A stretch of DNA of 64,000 bases from Hysterangium stoloniferum (GCA_015178975.1 WHVD01000007.1:124001-188000), one strand, 5' to 3'; numbered from the stretch's first letter, positions 21,838-34,228 are shown. The notes: a model not told the origin generated them from the letters alone. Numbers and translations: made by a program.

Positions 21838-23530
21838 CAGCGCTTCTCAGGTACAGCCCCGCCACTCCGGCTATATTTAGCGGAAGCATCCGCTTCGTGT
21901 TCAATTCTTCCAGAATTCCAACGAACATCTCATTTTAATAATTATTTACTTGAGCTAATTGGCGTAGAAAGTAAATATGCTGTTTGTGGCGAGTCCGCCA
22001 AATTTTCATTAACAAATTGTGCATGTAATCTATATTCAGTCAGAATTAAGTACACGCTAGAATTAGTATTACCCGGTCCTTGTGAGCGGAGTAATGGGGA
22101 ACCCCTCATGATTAAATGGGTATCATGGTTTTGCTCCTCATTTCCCGTCCTGGACCTGCGAGGTTCATGATAAAAACATCATATGTAATATCCTGCCCGT
22201 CTGACTTATCGTGGCATTTTCATGTTTCTACCTATTTTTGTTAATATAGTGTGTAAAGAGGACATATTTTTTAATGCTTTAAAACTTGCTGATGTATGTG
22301 TATTAGTACATGATTAACTTGATTATTATATGCAAGTTCAGAAGCTGACAGCTGGGTATCTCACTTGACGTGCCTGGCCGGCATTTTGAATATATATATT
22401 TGTCAATTCAAGAGTGGCTGGGAATCTACCCTGGAGTATAGTCATTTTAAACCCACGTGATGAGGCCAACGAACCTTAGATACATACTAACGAGAACTCT
22501 GAATCGCCAGGAATCGGACAAAGGTGGGTGAGAGATTGCAAAACGTGCTCGGACGCTGAAAACCGTATTCACCTCGAGAATGGCGACATCATGTTTCATT
22601 CAGTTGCCTGTTTGTGGTAATATCAGGACCAATCCAGCCAGGTGCTCAAAAGGGTTCCCTTTAAATAAAATAAAAGACTTGTTCGAATGGAAGACTACAA
22701 TGGTTTCAGGCGCTCGGAGGAAGAACGGCTATCTGGGATGCTCCAGGCTGTTCTAGACGCTACACCATGTCCAGGCGCGCCTTCTAGATTACGAGGCCTT
22801 CCTTCGGTGAGCGGCCCGAATCAAATACCAATTTACCGATGCTTCGTCTTCTTCAAGACATCCCGTGTCCTTGGGGCTTCTTCCTCTTCATTTTCCTCCT
22901 TCAAGCCGCGGTCACAGAATATCGGAGATATACAGGCGTGTCACCCCCCGTTTGCTATCAAGTGGTCATGGCCTCTGGCTTCCTCGCACGTCTTCCTGTA
23001 TCGCTACGCATAAGGCATACCTTATAGCGCTCTCGCAAGTGCCTTTGGATGCTGGTTGACCTTTTTTGCAATATTCGCCTTGTCTTTGTCCTCAAATCTG
23101 ATCCATGGGAGCGAGGCGCTCCAGCATCGAGGGGAGGTTTCGAATGAAGGGAAATACTTTATAGAATGCGCCCAACGCAGTCGCTGTACGTTTCAAAGGC
23201 TCCTCCTTGCATTCCAGAGGTTGTGCCCCACGATAGCCAATCAGGAGATTGAACATAGATTTTGAAGATTACGTGAAACTGACCCGTCGGCATGGATTAG
23301 TGAGCTGCGGGTGTTGTTTTCTGCTATTCAATGACTGGATTCATGCTATCCCCAACTAACTGATACGCTGCTATCTGTGAAAATTCCGAGGGTGATATCA
23401 ATGTGCGTATAGCATCAACGAGAAGCTTCCAGGCACACAAAGGCGGTCAAAAGTGACCATATGCACTGTATGTAGGTTTACATAAATGAGAAATATCGCC
23501 ACAGGGCGAGTGAAGGAAAGAGTAATAATA
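21838..23530 (+). other. Block B copy 4 with upstream spacer
   Basis: The P-to-B spacer (21,838-22,100) contains the empty Harbinger target site at about 21,935. It is followed by NGYHGFAPHFPSWTCEVHD (about 22,110), then YNGFRRSEEERLSGMLQAV (22,687), FFLFIFLLQAAVTEYRRY (about 22,880), HRGEVSNEGKYFIECAQRS (about 23,130) and IANQEIEHRF (near 23,260). It has fewer stops than most B copies, but no continuous gene model was found. It is tail-to-tail with copy 10. Confidence 0.4.
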
Positions 23531-23599
23531 CTATCCTTCCTCCTGGTTCGGATAGTGTATCAGTGCTATCCAAGAGACATTATGCGTGCGGAATGGATG

Positions 23600-24323
23600 G
23601 AACAAGGGCATGAGCACGCTAGTAATGGTCCTCCAACACTAATATGGATGTTGGATGGGATGGTACGCACAGACCGGTGAAAGGTGTGGCGATGACACAA
23701 AGGAAGGAATGAGCCGCGACAGTTACTCGTTCAAGGGAAGCACCGAGGTTTTGATCGGTGATTGAGCCGCGCATTGTGTCACAAAGTGGAAGAAGACGGG
23801 CGAGAATGGGGATGATATTGAGGTTTCACACTGTGGTACACGCGGAATTGATGTCGTAAGACGCAGCTATCAGCTTCAGAGTGACCTCAATTAGTCGTTT
23901 CCTAACCACAGGAACCACGATTTGGACACATGCGTGTCAGAATCAGACTGGCAGGACATTTTGATGGGGCGGGAATCAGATGATGGTGGAATGGAAAAGA
24001 AATCTTAACATACCTTAGGAGGGGCAACGAGTGAAGAAACTACATTCATCTGGTTTATGTGATCCATGCGGAGTGTGCTGTCATCGAAGAAGGTTTATAC
24101 GGAAAATATATCGCGCCACAGTGAATGTGACGTGTTCTCATCGATGTGAAATGTCAAGGACGCTATATCTAGGTTTATGTCGTCCACTACAACTTTCAAT
24201 ATATCACCAGCAATATTTCGAAACCAGGTATCTTGGTGGATGCAACACACGAGAAGCTGTATATGAGATTCATAGAAGGAAAGTCGGTGTGAGTAATTTT
24301 GTCTGTTGTGGTTTTGATGAGCA
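23600..24323 (-). pseudogene. Family A copy 10, exons 4-5 fragment
   Basis: Minus-strand exon 5 (about 23,890-23,620, with ARLLPLCD-like and CVIATPFTG) and exon 4 (about 24,255-24,020, HQDTWFRNIAGD) match 12.6-13.3 kb. At 24,323 the intron 3 region is joined head-on to plus-strand exon 1 of copy 11, so exons 1-3 are lacking. Confidence 0.55.
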
Positions 24324-24951
24324 ACCCTTGGCTTCACCGGCTGTATTGAGGGTAGAACGACAGGATATCAACGAGACGAGAATGAGGGAAAGATTTCAGA
24401 TGAAACTTCGAGAACGATGGAGCTGTCTGGAACATGGGCAAGGTTTATGTTACCGATCACCTGAAGACGACGAGCACATACTACTGTCCGAAGAAGACGT
24501 CGAGGTTTGGGTGGAAGAATGGGTGTGCAAAATAAAATATGCTTCTCACATACACTCTCGACAAACCTCATGCTGTCAGTGCCAAGGAGAGAGAAATTTC
24601 CATGACCCCCCGACAATTATTAAGATGCGAGGGGGGTCCACCAACACGACATCAAATCTCGGTGCATACCAGAGCCATAATATCGACTGGGGAGGGGGCT
24701 CACTTCCTGAGAGCTCATCTTCAAGTATTAAAATTGGCCCAGGATATTTCTTAGGAGTCAGTTTGGAAAGGATTGGAATGAAAGGGCTGTTCAACGCAAA
24801 GAAGGTTTCGCTGATGGCAAAGTTGACGCTATACAAGCGAATGGCGCGTGGATACGGAGACGACAAGGGCTTTAACAAGCTTCTACAAAAGTATATTACG
24901 CTGCAAAGACTGGGAATAGTCATTCAAGAGAGCATTGATTTGATGAGGTAG
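24031..24951 (+). CDS. Fusion ORF: antisense exon 4 joined to family A exons 1-2
   Basis: A 306-codon ORF crosses the inversion junction at about 24,323. Its first ~95 codons are the antisense of copy 10 exon 4 and intron sequence. The rest is family A exon 1 from PLASPAVLRVERQ, intron 1 (57 nt, in frame whether or not it is removed) and exon 2 to VIQESIDLMR. The family A part is well preserved (WCQGERNFHDPP, NIDWGG, GYFLGVSLERIGM). The family start codon was lost at the junction, so any product would begin in novel sequence. Expression is uncertain. Confidence 0.35.
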   Translation: MKKLHSSGLCDPCGVCCHRRRFIRKIYRATVNVTCSHRCEMSRTLYLGLCRPLQLSIYHQQYFETRYLGGCNTREAVYEIHRRKVGVSNFVCCGFDEQPLASPAVLRVERQDINETRMRERFQMKLRERWSCLEHGQGLCYRSPEDDEHILLSEEDVEVWVEEWVCKIKYASHIHSRQTSCCQCQGERNFHDPPTIIKMRGGSTNTTSNLGAYQSHNIDWGGGSLPESSSSSIKIGPGYFLGVSLERIGMKGLFNAKKVSLMAKLTLYKRMARGYGDDKGFNKLLQKYITLQRLGIVIQESIDLMR

Positions 24952-25664
24952 GGCCACAACATGCCAATCATTAAATACCGGACATACTTAGTCAATGCTT
25001 GTAGACCTAAATACCCACTCCGAAATCGACAGCAGGCATCAGTGGTATTAGGGGGGGGTCTATAGTTCAAGTGTTATACAGCGGAGGAAGGGAGGACACA
25101 CTGACAAACTGATAGTATCTTTGGGTTCGGCCTTCCTCTGGCGTCCCGGCGCTCGATCGTCGGATGTAGATCGGCGATCAGCTTCAATTACGTCTTCACT
25201 TTACAATGCTGTCATAAAATCACCGCTACACACGAACGTTAATGAGGTTGCATCAACATTTATTCTACAAATTGCAGGATATTTATCATCCTCATGCACT
25301 CAACCTCCTTCCTCCTCCGCGACCTTGCGGGTATTGTAGAAAACATCTGCCACGTGCGTCAAGTATCTGTAGTGGAGCTCACTGTGATCAGAGGCTGGAT
25401 TGAAATCTAGATACAAACCATGCGTCGCGACCTCTCATCATTTCATCCTTCCCCACCAAACTACAACAGGCAACATTACCCAAACTGACTTTCATTTGAT
25501 GCATCTCCTATACACATTATCGTGTGTTGCATCCACCAAGATACCTAGTTTCGAGATATTAGTTGCAAATGTTCTCTATTGTTGGAGATACATTGAAGAG
25601 TATTGTGGGGGACACAACCTCCATATAGCGTCCTTGACTGTTCATATCTATCTGACACAGCGGA
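24324..25664 (+). pseudogene. Family A copy 11a, exons 1-4 partial
   Basis: After exons 1-2 (to 24,949), intron 2 ends near 25,005. Exon 3 (25,005 to about 25,410) keeps FLWRPGARSSDVD and HVRQVS-like sequence with a TAG at 25,337-25,339 and further stops. An exon 4 fragment (about 25,510-25,660) ends abruptly where a second copy starts at a 'cagcggaggaacgaaggtcacac' block of exon 3. This looks like unequal recombination between copies. Confidence 0.5.
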
Positions 25665-27050
25665 GGAACGAAGGTCACACTGATGCCATATTTGGGCGAG
25701 GTCGTGTCCCGGCGCTTGATGGGAAGATAGAGATCAGCCATCAACTGCAATGACGTCATCAATTTACAATGCTGTAATCAAATCACCGCTACACACCCCT
25801 GAATGTGGTTGCGTCGGAATTCATTCTACACATCGCCGGATATTTATCATCCTTTTGTAACCGTACCTCCTCGCCGAACTTGGGCGTATCGTGGAACAAA
25901 CTTCCCACATGCGTCAACTGTCTGTAGAGGAACTCACTGCGATCAGAGGTTGTAGTTAATTCTGGATGCAACAGTGCGTCGTGACCTCTCATCATTTTAG
26001 CCTGCCCACCAAACCACAACAGACAAAATCACCCGAAGCGACTCCCCTCTCATGCATCTCCTATACACATTCTGTGTTTCATCCACCAAGCTGCCTTGTT
26101 TTGACATATTGCTGGAGATGCATTGAAGGTTATAGTGGACGACACAAATCTCCATATAACGTCCTTGATTGTTCATATCGATCTGGACACATTGTTTTCG
26201 CTGTGGCGTGATATCTTTACCCTGAAAACCTTCTTCGACGACAGCATGCTCCGTACTGATCATATCAACCAGCTGAACGTGGTTTCTTCGCTCATTGAGC
26301 CCCTCCTACGGTATGTTGACAATGTTTTACCTTCCAGCATCATCTCATATCCACGCATTCAAATATCCCACCAGTATGATTCCGACACACACGCATCAAG
26401 ATTTCTGGCTCCTCGTGTCAAGCAGGAGACTCATTGAGGTTATTCTGACGCTGATGGCTGCATCTTCCCACATCGACTCCGCGTCTACCACAGTGGGCAG
26501 CATCAATATAACCGCCATTCTCGCTCGTCTTATTCGACATTGTGACCTTGATAAATTAGACATCATGGCTCATTCCCTCCTTTGAGTTATCGCCACACCT
26601 TCCTGTTACCGGTGTGTCGGTAACCTCTAATTAGACCTCCACATCAGTGTGAAAAGATAATTTTTGCCCTGCTGATGCTCTTGTTCATCCATTCCGCACG
26701 ATATATCATAGTTTCTTTTGGCTAACACAGACACATTATGCGAACCAGGAGGAAGAGTAGTACTATCACTCTTTACTTAGCTTCCCTTTTGGAAATATTT
26801 ATAATCTATGTAAAGCTACATACTTTGAGCGAATTCAGGAGCGTTTATAGTCACCTTTTACCGCATATGTGTGGTTGGCAGCTTCTCGTTCATGCTATCC
26901 ACACATTGCATATATTTGTGAGTCCGACGATGGTTTTCATTTCCATAGGGAACCACATGGTCGAAAAAACGCCCCAAAGCATTCAAATTTCATGTATTTC
27001 ATGTGGAGAACATATGCATATGCCCGCATATCGTCTGGAAAAATAATATC
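25665..27050 (+). pseudogene. Family A copy 11b, exons 3-5 and tail
   Basis: Exon 3 (25,665-25,980) is frame-broken. Exon 4 (about 26,090-26,307) keeps TLFSLWRDIFTLKTFFDDS and a GTATGT donor. Exon 5 (about 26,430-26,690) contains SINITAILARLIRHCD and then loses frame at CVIATP. The conserved tail (26,738-27,046) reads SITLYLASLLEIFIIYVKL... in one open frame, continuing past the family end. No start exon is present. Confidence 0.5.
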
Positions 27051-28420
27051 TCCCTATGACATCGGGCTAGATTTAACCGAGTTAAGAATTGTGAGCTGCG
27101 AGACTTAGACCCAGCACTCAATAAAGGAATCCTTCTCCCTGGTCAAACTCTCGATCAATATTGAAGAGTTCTTGCCAATAGCTGGACTATGCATAGCACA
27201 AACGAGTTCATAAACAAGAATGGCGCTCAGTGCAGACCGAGTGGATATGTCCATTCATCTCCGTTGGACCATGTTTCATGATGTACTATAACCACCTTTT
27301 CTGCCAAAGGTGAGTGGGCCTGAATGTGAAAACGAGACAAGAAAGTATACTGTAGCATGACTTCAATTCAAGTTGGTTCAACCCTGATGTGAGCCATGAG
27401 CACGTTCAAAGGGTGTTTAGCCTTCTTGAAAAACACGAGCCATTGGAGAAGTGATTAGTGAGAAGAAGAGATAATGGCCGAAAAAAACGCACAGATCAAG
27501 CTCTAATCATTGGCGGTACAGATCGTGTAGGGATAGTGAAATCAAAACGCTGCTGCGGAGAGCATGACATAGCTTTGAGATGGAAATTCTGAGAAAATAG
27601 CGATGATCCTTGCAGGCCCTCCCATCAAGTATACTGTTTGAAAGGGAGGCCAAATATGGTTCTAGCGAGCGCGGACCAACGGATGTGAGCTTAGACGTTG
27701 ATACAGATTCACAGCACTAATTCAGTGTGAACACAAGAATCATGAAAACAAGTGAAGGTGAATGGGTCAACTGGGCATAACACCCCCGGATATGATAGGA
27801 AATAACTATAGTGGTAGGGAATAAAGATTACTACAACAACCTTTGTGACGTCACCGGGGACAATGAAGGGACCGGCTTCGAAGGTGTTGAAATGTAACTC
27901 TAAAAGTATAACTCAGTCTCGATATTGGTATAACGGACTATATTTAATGTACCTAAAAGTATAACTAGTACATTGTAAGTATGTGTTAACATCGCTATAA
28001 TTTGACTAACTCACCTCAGTCTCGATATTGGTATAACGGACTGAGGTGTAGTATCAGAGGCTGTGAGTATATATATCGTTCTTGAACAATAGAGTGTGAG
28101 AACAAAAGGTGAGACAATATGGCGTAAAATCTCGATCATGGCGGAAGAATGGGCAACCATCGGGTGCCCGTCGAGTCCGCTCCTTTGTATGTTCTAAAAA
28201 TAGATTTAATCTTGATTGGTCATTGTTTTCGATGTATATCCTCAACAGAAGGGGCGGACAAGGTGGCAGGAAAAGGGCACGTAAAGGAATATAGAGTATG
28301 GTTAATCTTTACAAACAGGGAGAGCTCCGTCTCCAAGAGGTCAAGCTATGTTGGCTCACAATGTTTCATCTGCCTTGACATTGTCAAGCCAAATAGCCAA
28401 ATGCTTTATATATAAGGTGA
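27051..28420. other. Unique spacer without recognised gene
   Basis: This stretch does not match the A or B blocks. No ORF above about 90 codons looks coding. It contains a pair of repeated boxes at 27,911-27,939 and 28,012-28,048. It lies at the centre of the large inverted repeat. Confidence 0.4.
27911..28048. repeat. Paired palindromic boxes (CTCAGTCTCG type)
   Basis: A 27-base block beginning CAGTCTCGATATTGG occurs at 27,913-27,939 and again at 28,016-28,042. The second copy is flanked to form a hairpin: CACCTCAGTC (28,012-28,021) and GACTGAGGTG (28,039-28,048). 'aaaagtataact' also repeats at 27,902 and 27,956. The role is unknown. Confidence 0.6.
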
Positions 28421-28914
28421 TCCTGGGGCCAATTAGTTCACTGAGAAGGTCAGGATAATAATAAGACTAGCGTGTAAGTAATAGTCACTGAATATTGATT
28501 ACGCGCACAATTTGTTGATAAAAACCTGACGGAGTCACCACAAAGAAGGATATTCAGGGTTGACGCCCATTAGCATCAGTAGTGAATTGTTGTAATGGAT
28601 TGCTCGTTGCCATTATGAAAGAATTGAACGCGAAGCGTAGATTTCCGTTAGATATAGCCGGAGTCGAAAGCGCATGGGGCTGTACCTAATAAGCACTGCC
28701 ATGGATAGCATCCACCGCACTGACATATTCTATCCGTGGAGATGTCACTTCTGGCGGGAAAGCTGGATTGCCTTGAAATCTAGCGCTCAAGAACTCGGAA
28801 GGTAGCACAATGCGCGGTGACGACCCGTCAATTTATTCTCAGCTGCCATGTGTGTTTTCTGCGGGAGATGATCTGACGAAGTGGGACGAATATGTGTAAA
28901 GATGGTAAGGTAAC
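28421..28914 (-). other. Reversed P-to-B spacer remnant
   Basis: The sequence resembles 33,840-34,220 (for example 'gcgcacaatttgttgataaaaacctgacgg') and lies upstream of a plus-strand family A copy, as expected for the unit. ORF P itself is unrecognisable. Confidence 0.35.
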
Positions 28915-29046
28915 TTGAGAATATTATGGCTGCATTATTCAAGACTTCAAGTTGGTTACGAAGAAGGGATTAAACGGTGTGTATCCTGTGGAGCACGGCC
29001 ACAATGCTATGCCTGGAAACCGACTCTCGGGCTAACTTCAGCTTCA

Positions 29047-31289
29047 ATGTCCAAGGAGATAGCTCCGAGTGGGCAGGATGTCCTATCCCTCCTCCAAGAG
29101 GTTGACTGGCTACAACCCTTGGTTTCCCCAGCTGTATTGAGGATGGAACGACAGGAGATCGATGACACGGTAACGAGGGAAAGATCCCGGATAAAGCTTC
29201 GAAAGCGATGTAGCTGTCTCGAACATGGACACTGTTTATGTTACCGAGCACATGATGACGACCAGCACATAGAACTGTCGGAAGAAGACGTGGAAGTTGG
29301 TGTGAGGAATGGGTGCGCAAACGAAAAATCATTTTTAAGGAGACTGTTCACAGACCGAATGTTTTCAGTTCCAAGGAGAGAGAAATTGTCATGACGCACC
29401 AAATAATATTCAGATTTGAGAGAGCTCTACCAACGCCACATCCAAAATCAGCCCATATCGTAGGCGTGCCATAGACTGTGGAGTTGGCTCATCGCCGGAT
29501 AGATCATCATCAAGTCTGGAAATTAGCCCCGGGTATTACTGTGGAGTCGGTTTGGAAACGGTTGGGAGGACTGTGCTTCACAACGCAAAGACAGCTGCAC
29601 TGATGGCAAAGTTGATGATATACAAGCGAATGGTGTACGGACACGACAGGGCCTTTAAAAAGTTAATACGCAAGCATCTCACTCCTCCAAGACTCGGAAT
29701 AGGAGACCATCGACTTAATGCGGTGGGGATACCTTAGCGCCAATCATTGAATACACTCAAAATACTCACCTTTCTAGACCACTTACCCGCGCCAAATTCG
29801 ACGACAGGCATCACTTGGCTCAGGCCGGTTCTGGGATTCAAGTGTTATCCGGCGGAGGAACGAAGATCACTCTGCCAAACTTATAGCACATTTGGGTTCG
29901 GCCTTCAATTTGTGTCCCGGCGCTCGATGGTACGATCGAGATCGGACATCAACTGCAATTACGTCTTCGCTTTACAATGCGGTCATCAAATCACCGCTAC
30001 ACACCAAACTGAATGAGGTTGCGTCGGCATTCATTCTACAAATCGCCGGATATTTATCATGCCCATGCCGTTCACGTACCTACCTCCTCGCCGACCTTGG
30101 GTATATCGTGGAACAAACTTGCCACGTGCGTCAACTGTCTGTAGAGGAGCTCACTGCGATTAGCGGTTGCATTGAATTCTGGGTACAACCGTACGTCGCG
30201 ACATCACATCATTTCATCTGGCCCACCAAAACCACAACAGACAAAATTACTCACATCGACGTTCCTTGTTTGGATCTCCTATGCAGCTTCTGGTGCGTTG
30301 CATGCACGAACATGTCTGGTTTCGAGATATTGCTGGAGATGTATTGAAGGTTATAGTGGCTGACACAAACCCCCATATAGCCTCCTTGACTTTTATTATG
30401 GATATGGACACAACGTATTCATTGTGGCATGGTATCTCGGGTCTGAAAATCTTCTTCGGCAACAGCACGCTTCACACGCATCACATCAAACAACTGAATG
30501 TGGTCCATTCACTCATTGAGCCCCTCCTACGGTATGTTGAGAGTGGTTTACCTTCCAGCATCATCTAATATCCGCCCTTGAAAATATCATACCAGTCTGA
30601 TTCTGACACACCCACGTCCAAATGTGTACCTCCTCTGGTCAGGAGACAAACTAATTGAGGTCACTCTGAACCTGATCGCTGGATCTTCCGACATCGAATC
30701 CGCGTGTAGCACAGTGCGCAACCTGGATATAATTTCCATTCTCCCTCGTCTTATCCCACATTGTGATACAATTCGTGGCTCACTCAACGATAAATACCTC
30801 GTTTCCCCGCTTGAAACATTAACCCTCGCGGCTCAGTCCTTCCTTTGTGTCATCGCGACACCTTTCACCGGTGTGTGCGTAACATCTAATTCAAATTCCA
30901 GATCAGTGTTGGAGGACCATGGATGGCCTGCCAATTCTCTTGCACCATCCATTCCGTCCGATATTTCATAATTTCTGTTGGATAACACTGACACATTATC
31001 CGAATCAAGAGGAGGGATAGTAATATTACTCTCGCCTTTGGAAATATTTCTAATTTATCTAAAGCGACGTAGTTTGAGCCACTTGAAGAGCGCATATAGT
31101 CACCCATTTCCGCCTTTGTGTGTGCTTGTCAGCTTCTCGTTGATGCTATATACACGTTGCATATATTCGTCGGCCGTGGTAGTGGCTATAATCAAATCCG
31201 ATATATCAACGAGAATCACCTCAAATAGAATACCAGTCGAAGGTGTCAAAGAAAGCAATGTGTTATTTAGTTGGGCTAGCATGAAGTAA
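29047..31289 (+). pseudogene. Family A copy 12, all five exons, frameshifted
   Basis: Exon 1 starts at the ATG near 29,047 (MSKEIAPSGQDVLS, then QEVDWLQPLVSP) and is frameshifted just before its donor (EVGVRNG in place of EVWVEEW). Exon 2 (about 29,370-29,722) has stops and shifts but keeps GYYCGVGLE. Exon 3 (about 29,780-30,190) is open with CPGARWYDRDRTS. Exon 4 (30,286-30,532) keeps WFRDIAGD after a consensus TATGCAG acceptor. Exon 5 (about 30,645-30,971) is open to TAA, and a further open tail follows (30,978-31,289). With repair-free reading the product would be truncated in exon 1. Confidence 0.55.
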
Positions 31290-31299
31290 GTCATTGAAG

Positions 31300-31690
31300 A
31301 ACAGCAAAAAAATACCCGTTACAATCACTTGATGGCCGATCTACATCTGACCATCGAGCGCCGGCACACCGGTAGAAGCCGAACACAAATCTGCCATAAC
31401 CTTGGCAGTGTGACCTTCGTCGTATACCTCGTGAATTCCAGAACCCCTCTGAGACCGCCGCCGCCTGTTCTCGAATTCGACGCGTGGTAAGTGGATCTAG
31501 AACGACGTGAATATTTTTGAATTTATTGAATGATTGCCTCAACGTATCCTCACCTCATTAAGTCGATGGTCTCTTGAATTACTATTCCGAGTCTTGGAAG
31601 AGTGAGATGCTTGTGGAGGAGCTTGTTCCAGGCCTTGTCGCCTCCATACACCATTCGCTTTTATATCCTCAACTTTGCCATCAGTGCAGC
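31300..31690 (-). pseudogene. Family A copy 13, exon 2-3 fragment
   Basis: Minus-strand exon 2 3' end (about 31,690-31,560) and the start of exon 3 (about 31,495-31,325, with the 'cgatggtcagatgtagatcggccatc' region) are present in inverted orientation. It is cut at both ends, joining copy 12's tail on the left and block B on the right at about 31,690. Confidence 0.5.
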
Positions 31691-32345
31691 TGTAGTACAT
31701 AATTAACTCGATTATTATATGGAAGTTCAGAAGTTGACAGCTGGGTATCTCACTTGACGTGCCTGACCAGCATTTTGTACATATATCTTTGTCAATGCAA
31801 GAGTGGCTGGTGGTCTAACCTGGAGTGTAGTCACTTTAAACTTACGCGATGAGGCCAACGAACCTTAGATACATCCCAACGAAAACTCTGACTCGCCAGG
31901 AATCGAACAAAGGTGGGTGAGTGATGTCAAAACGTTCTCGGACGCCGAGGACCGTATTCACCTCGACAATGGCGACATCATGTCTCATTAAGTTGCTTGT
32001 TTGTGGTAATAGCAGCACCAATACAGCCAGGTGCTCAAAAGGGTTCTGTTTAAATACAAGAAAAGACTTATTCGAATTGAAGACTCATGACTAGAATGGT
32101 TTCAGGCACTCGGAGGAAGAACGGCTATCTGGGATGTTCTAGGCTGTTCCAGACGCTACACTACACATACATCAGCAAGTTTTAAAGCATTAAAATATGT
32201 CCTCTTTACACAATATATTAACAAAAATAGGTGATAGAAACATGAAAATACCACGATAAGTCACACGGGCAGACTATTACATATGCTGTTTTCCTCATGA
32301 ACCTTGAAGTTCCAGGACGGGAAATGAGGAACAAAACCATGATAC
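31691..32345. other. Two block B pieces meeting head-on
   Basis: 31,691-32,163 is plus-strand block B (from the 'tagtacataattaac' box to the 'ctgttccagacgctacac' box). At about 32,164 the sequence folds into reverse-oriented B-upstream DNA (32,165-32,345), which resembles 33,625-33,815. The junction marks an inversion breakpoint. No ORF is supported. Confidence 0.4.
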
Positions 32346-32519
32346 CATTCAATCATATGAGTATTACTCTTTCCTTCACTCGCCCTGTGGCGATATTTCT
32401 TATTTATGTAAACCTACATACAGTGCATATGGTCACTTTTGACCGCCTTTGTGTGCCTGGAAGCTTCTCGTTGATGCTATACGCATATTGATATCACCAT
32501 CGGACGTTTCACAGATAGC

Positions 32520-33960
32520 AGCGTATCAGTTAGTTGGGATAGCATGAATCCAGTCATTGAATAGCAGAAAACAACACCCGCAGCTCACTAATCCATGCCG
32601 ACGGGTCAGATTCATGTAATCTTCAAAATCTATGTTCATTCTCCTGATTGGCTATCGTGGGGCACAACCTCTGGAATGCAAGGAGGAGCCTTGGAAACGT
32701 ACAGCGACTGCGTTGGGCGCATTCTATTATTAAGTATTTCCCTCCATTCGAAACCTCCCCTCAATCCTGGAGCGCCTCGATCCTGGAGCGCCTCGCTCCC
32801 ATGGGATCAGATTTGAGAACAAAGACAAGGCGAATATTGCAAAAAAGGTCAACCAGCATCCAAAGGCACTTGTGAGAGCGCTATAAGGTATACCTTCTGC
32901 GTAGCGATACAGGAAGACGTGCGAGGAAGCCAGAGGCCATGACCACTTGATAGAAAACGCGTCTAAATTAGGTATAGGAAGTTTCCCAGGTGACACACCT
33001 GTATCTCCGATATTCTGTGACAGCGGCTTGAAGGAGAAAAATAAAGAGGAAGAAGTCCCAAGCACATGGGATGACTTGAAGAAGACGAAGCATCAGTAAA
33101 TTGGTATTTGATTCGGGCTGCTCACGGAAGGAAGGCCCCGTAATCTAGAATGCGCGCGGACATGGTGTAGAGTCTGGAACAGCCTGGAGCATCCCAGATA
33201 GCCGTTCTTCCTCCGAGCGCCTGAAACCATTGTAGTGATGAGCTCTCAATTCGAACAGGTCTTTTCTTTGATTTAAACGGATCCCTTTTGAGCACCTGGC
33301 TGGATTGGTGCTTCTATTACCACAAACAAGCAACTGAATGAGACATAATGTCGTCATTATCGAGGTGAATACCGTCCTCGGCGCCGGAGGACGTTTTGCC
33401 ATCTCTTACCCAACTTTGTACGATTCCTGGCGATTCAGAGTTGTCGTTAGTATGTATCTAGGTTTTTTGGCCTCATCCCGTGGGATTAAAGTGACTATAC
33501 CCCAGGTTAGGCCAGCCACTCTTGAATTGACAAAGACACATAAAATGCCAGTCAGGCACGTCAAGTGAGATACCCAGCTGTCAACTTCTGAACTTGCATA
33601 TAATAATCAAGGTAATCAAGTACTAATACACATACATCGGCAAGTTTCAAAGCATTAAATATGTCCTGTTTACACAATATATTAACAAAAATAGGGTGAT
33701 AGAAATATAAATAGCACGATAAGTCACACGAGTAGGATATTACATATGCTGTTTTCATCATGAACCTTGCAGGTCCAGGACGGTAAATGAGGAGCAAAAC
33801 CATGATACCATTCAATAATGAGGGGTTCCCCATTACTCCGCTCACAAGGACCGGGTAATACTAATTCTGGCGTGTACTTAATTATGACTGAATATAGATT
33901 ACATGCACAATTTGTTAATGAAAACCTGACGGACTCGCCACAAACAGGCATATTTACTGT
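32520..33960 (-). other. Block B copy 5 (minus strand)
   Basis: Reading the minus strand: VCGESVRFSLTNCACNLYS (33,948 on), WYHGFAPHLPSWTCKVHD (about 33,810-33,760), MAKRPPAPRTVFTSIMTTL (33,402 on) with YNGFRRSEEERLSG, then VLGTSSSLFFSFKPLSQN and GKLPIPNLDAFSIKWSW (33,065-32,930). The MAKRPP... ORF begins with a basic then hydrophobic stretch that could be a signal or membrane anchor, but it is not preserved in all copies. Coding status is uncertain. Confidence 0.4.
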
Positions 33961-34228
33961 CTACGCCAATTAGCCCAAGTGAAGAATTATTAAAATGGGA
34001 TGCTCTTTGGAATTCTGAAAGAATTGAACACGAAGCGGATGCTTCCGCTAAATATAGCCGGAGTGGCGGGGCTGTACCTGAGAAGCGCTGTCATGGATAG
34101 CATCCACTGCATTTACATATTCTATCAATTGACATTTCACTTCTCAACTAACGTAAGAGATGAATTCCCAAAACGCTAGCGCTCGAGAAGTCGGAAGTTG
34201 CCACAATATGCGGTGAAGGTTCATCGAA

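Larger units (their letters stand above)
16756..23524 (+). repeat. Left arm of ~7 kb imperfect inverted repeat
   Basis: This arm is the reverse complement of 32,358-39,413, with the same order of parts: family A exon-3 fragment with a CTAG-rich insert, block B, family A gene, ORF P, block B, A tail. The ends were placed where similarity begins ('ggttaaaagg' at 16,756) and ends ('gaaagagtaata' near 23,524). The arms differ by many substitutions and by the 216-bp LTR present only in the right arm. Confidence 0.75.

Noticed and set aside
26900..27300. Possible cytochrome P450-like fragment on the minus strand near the end of copy 11b
   Set aside because: Only vague resemblance in broken frames; no heme-binding Cys motif or continuous ORF.
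28109..28415. Overlapping short plus-strand ORFs (61 and 88 codons)
   Set aside because: Different frames over the same DNA, no conservation elsewhere in the window, AT-rich spacer.
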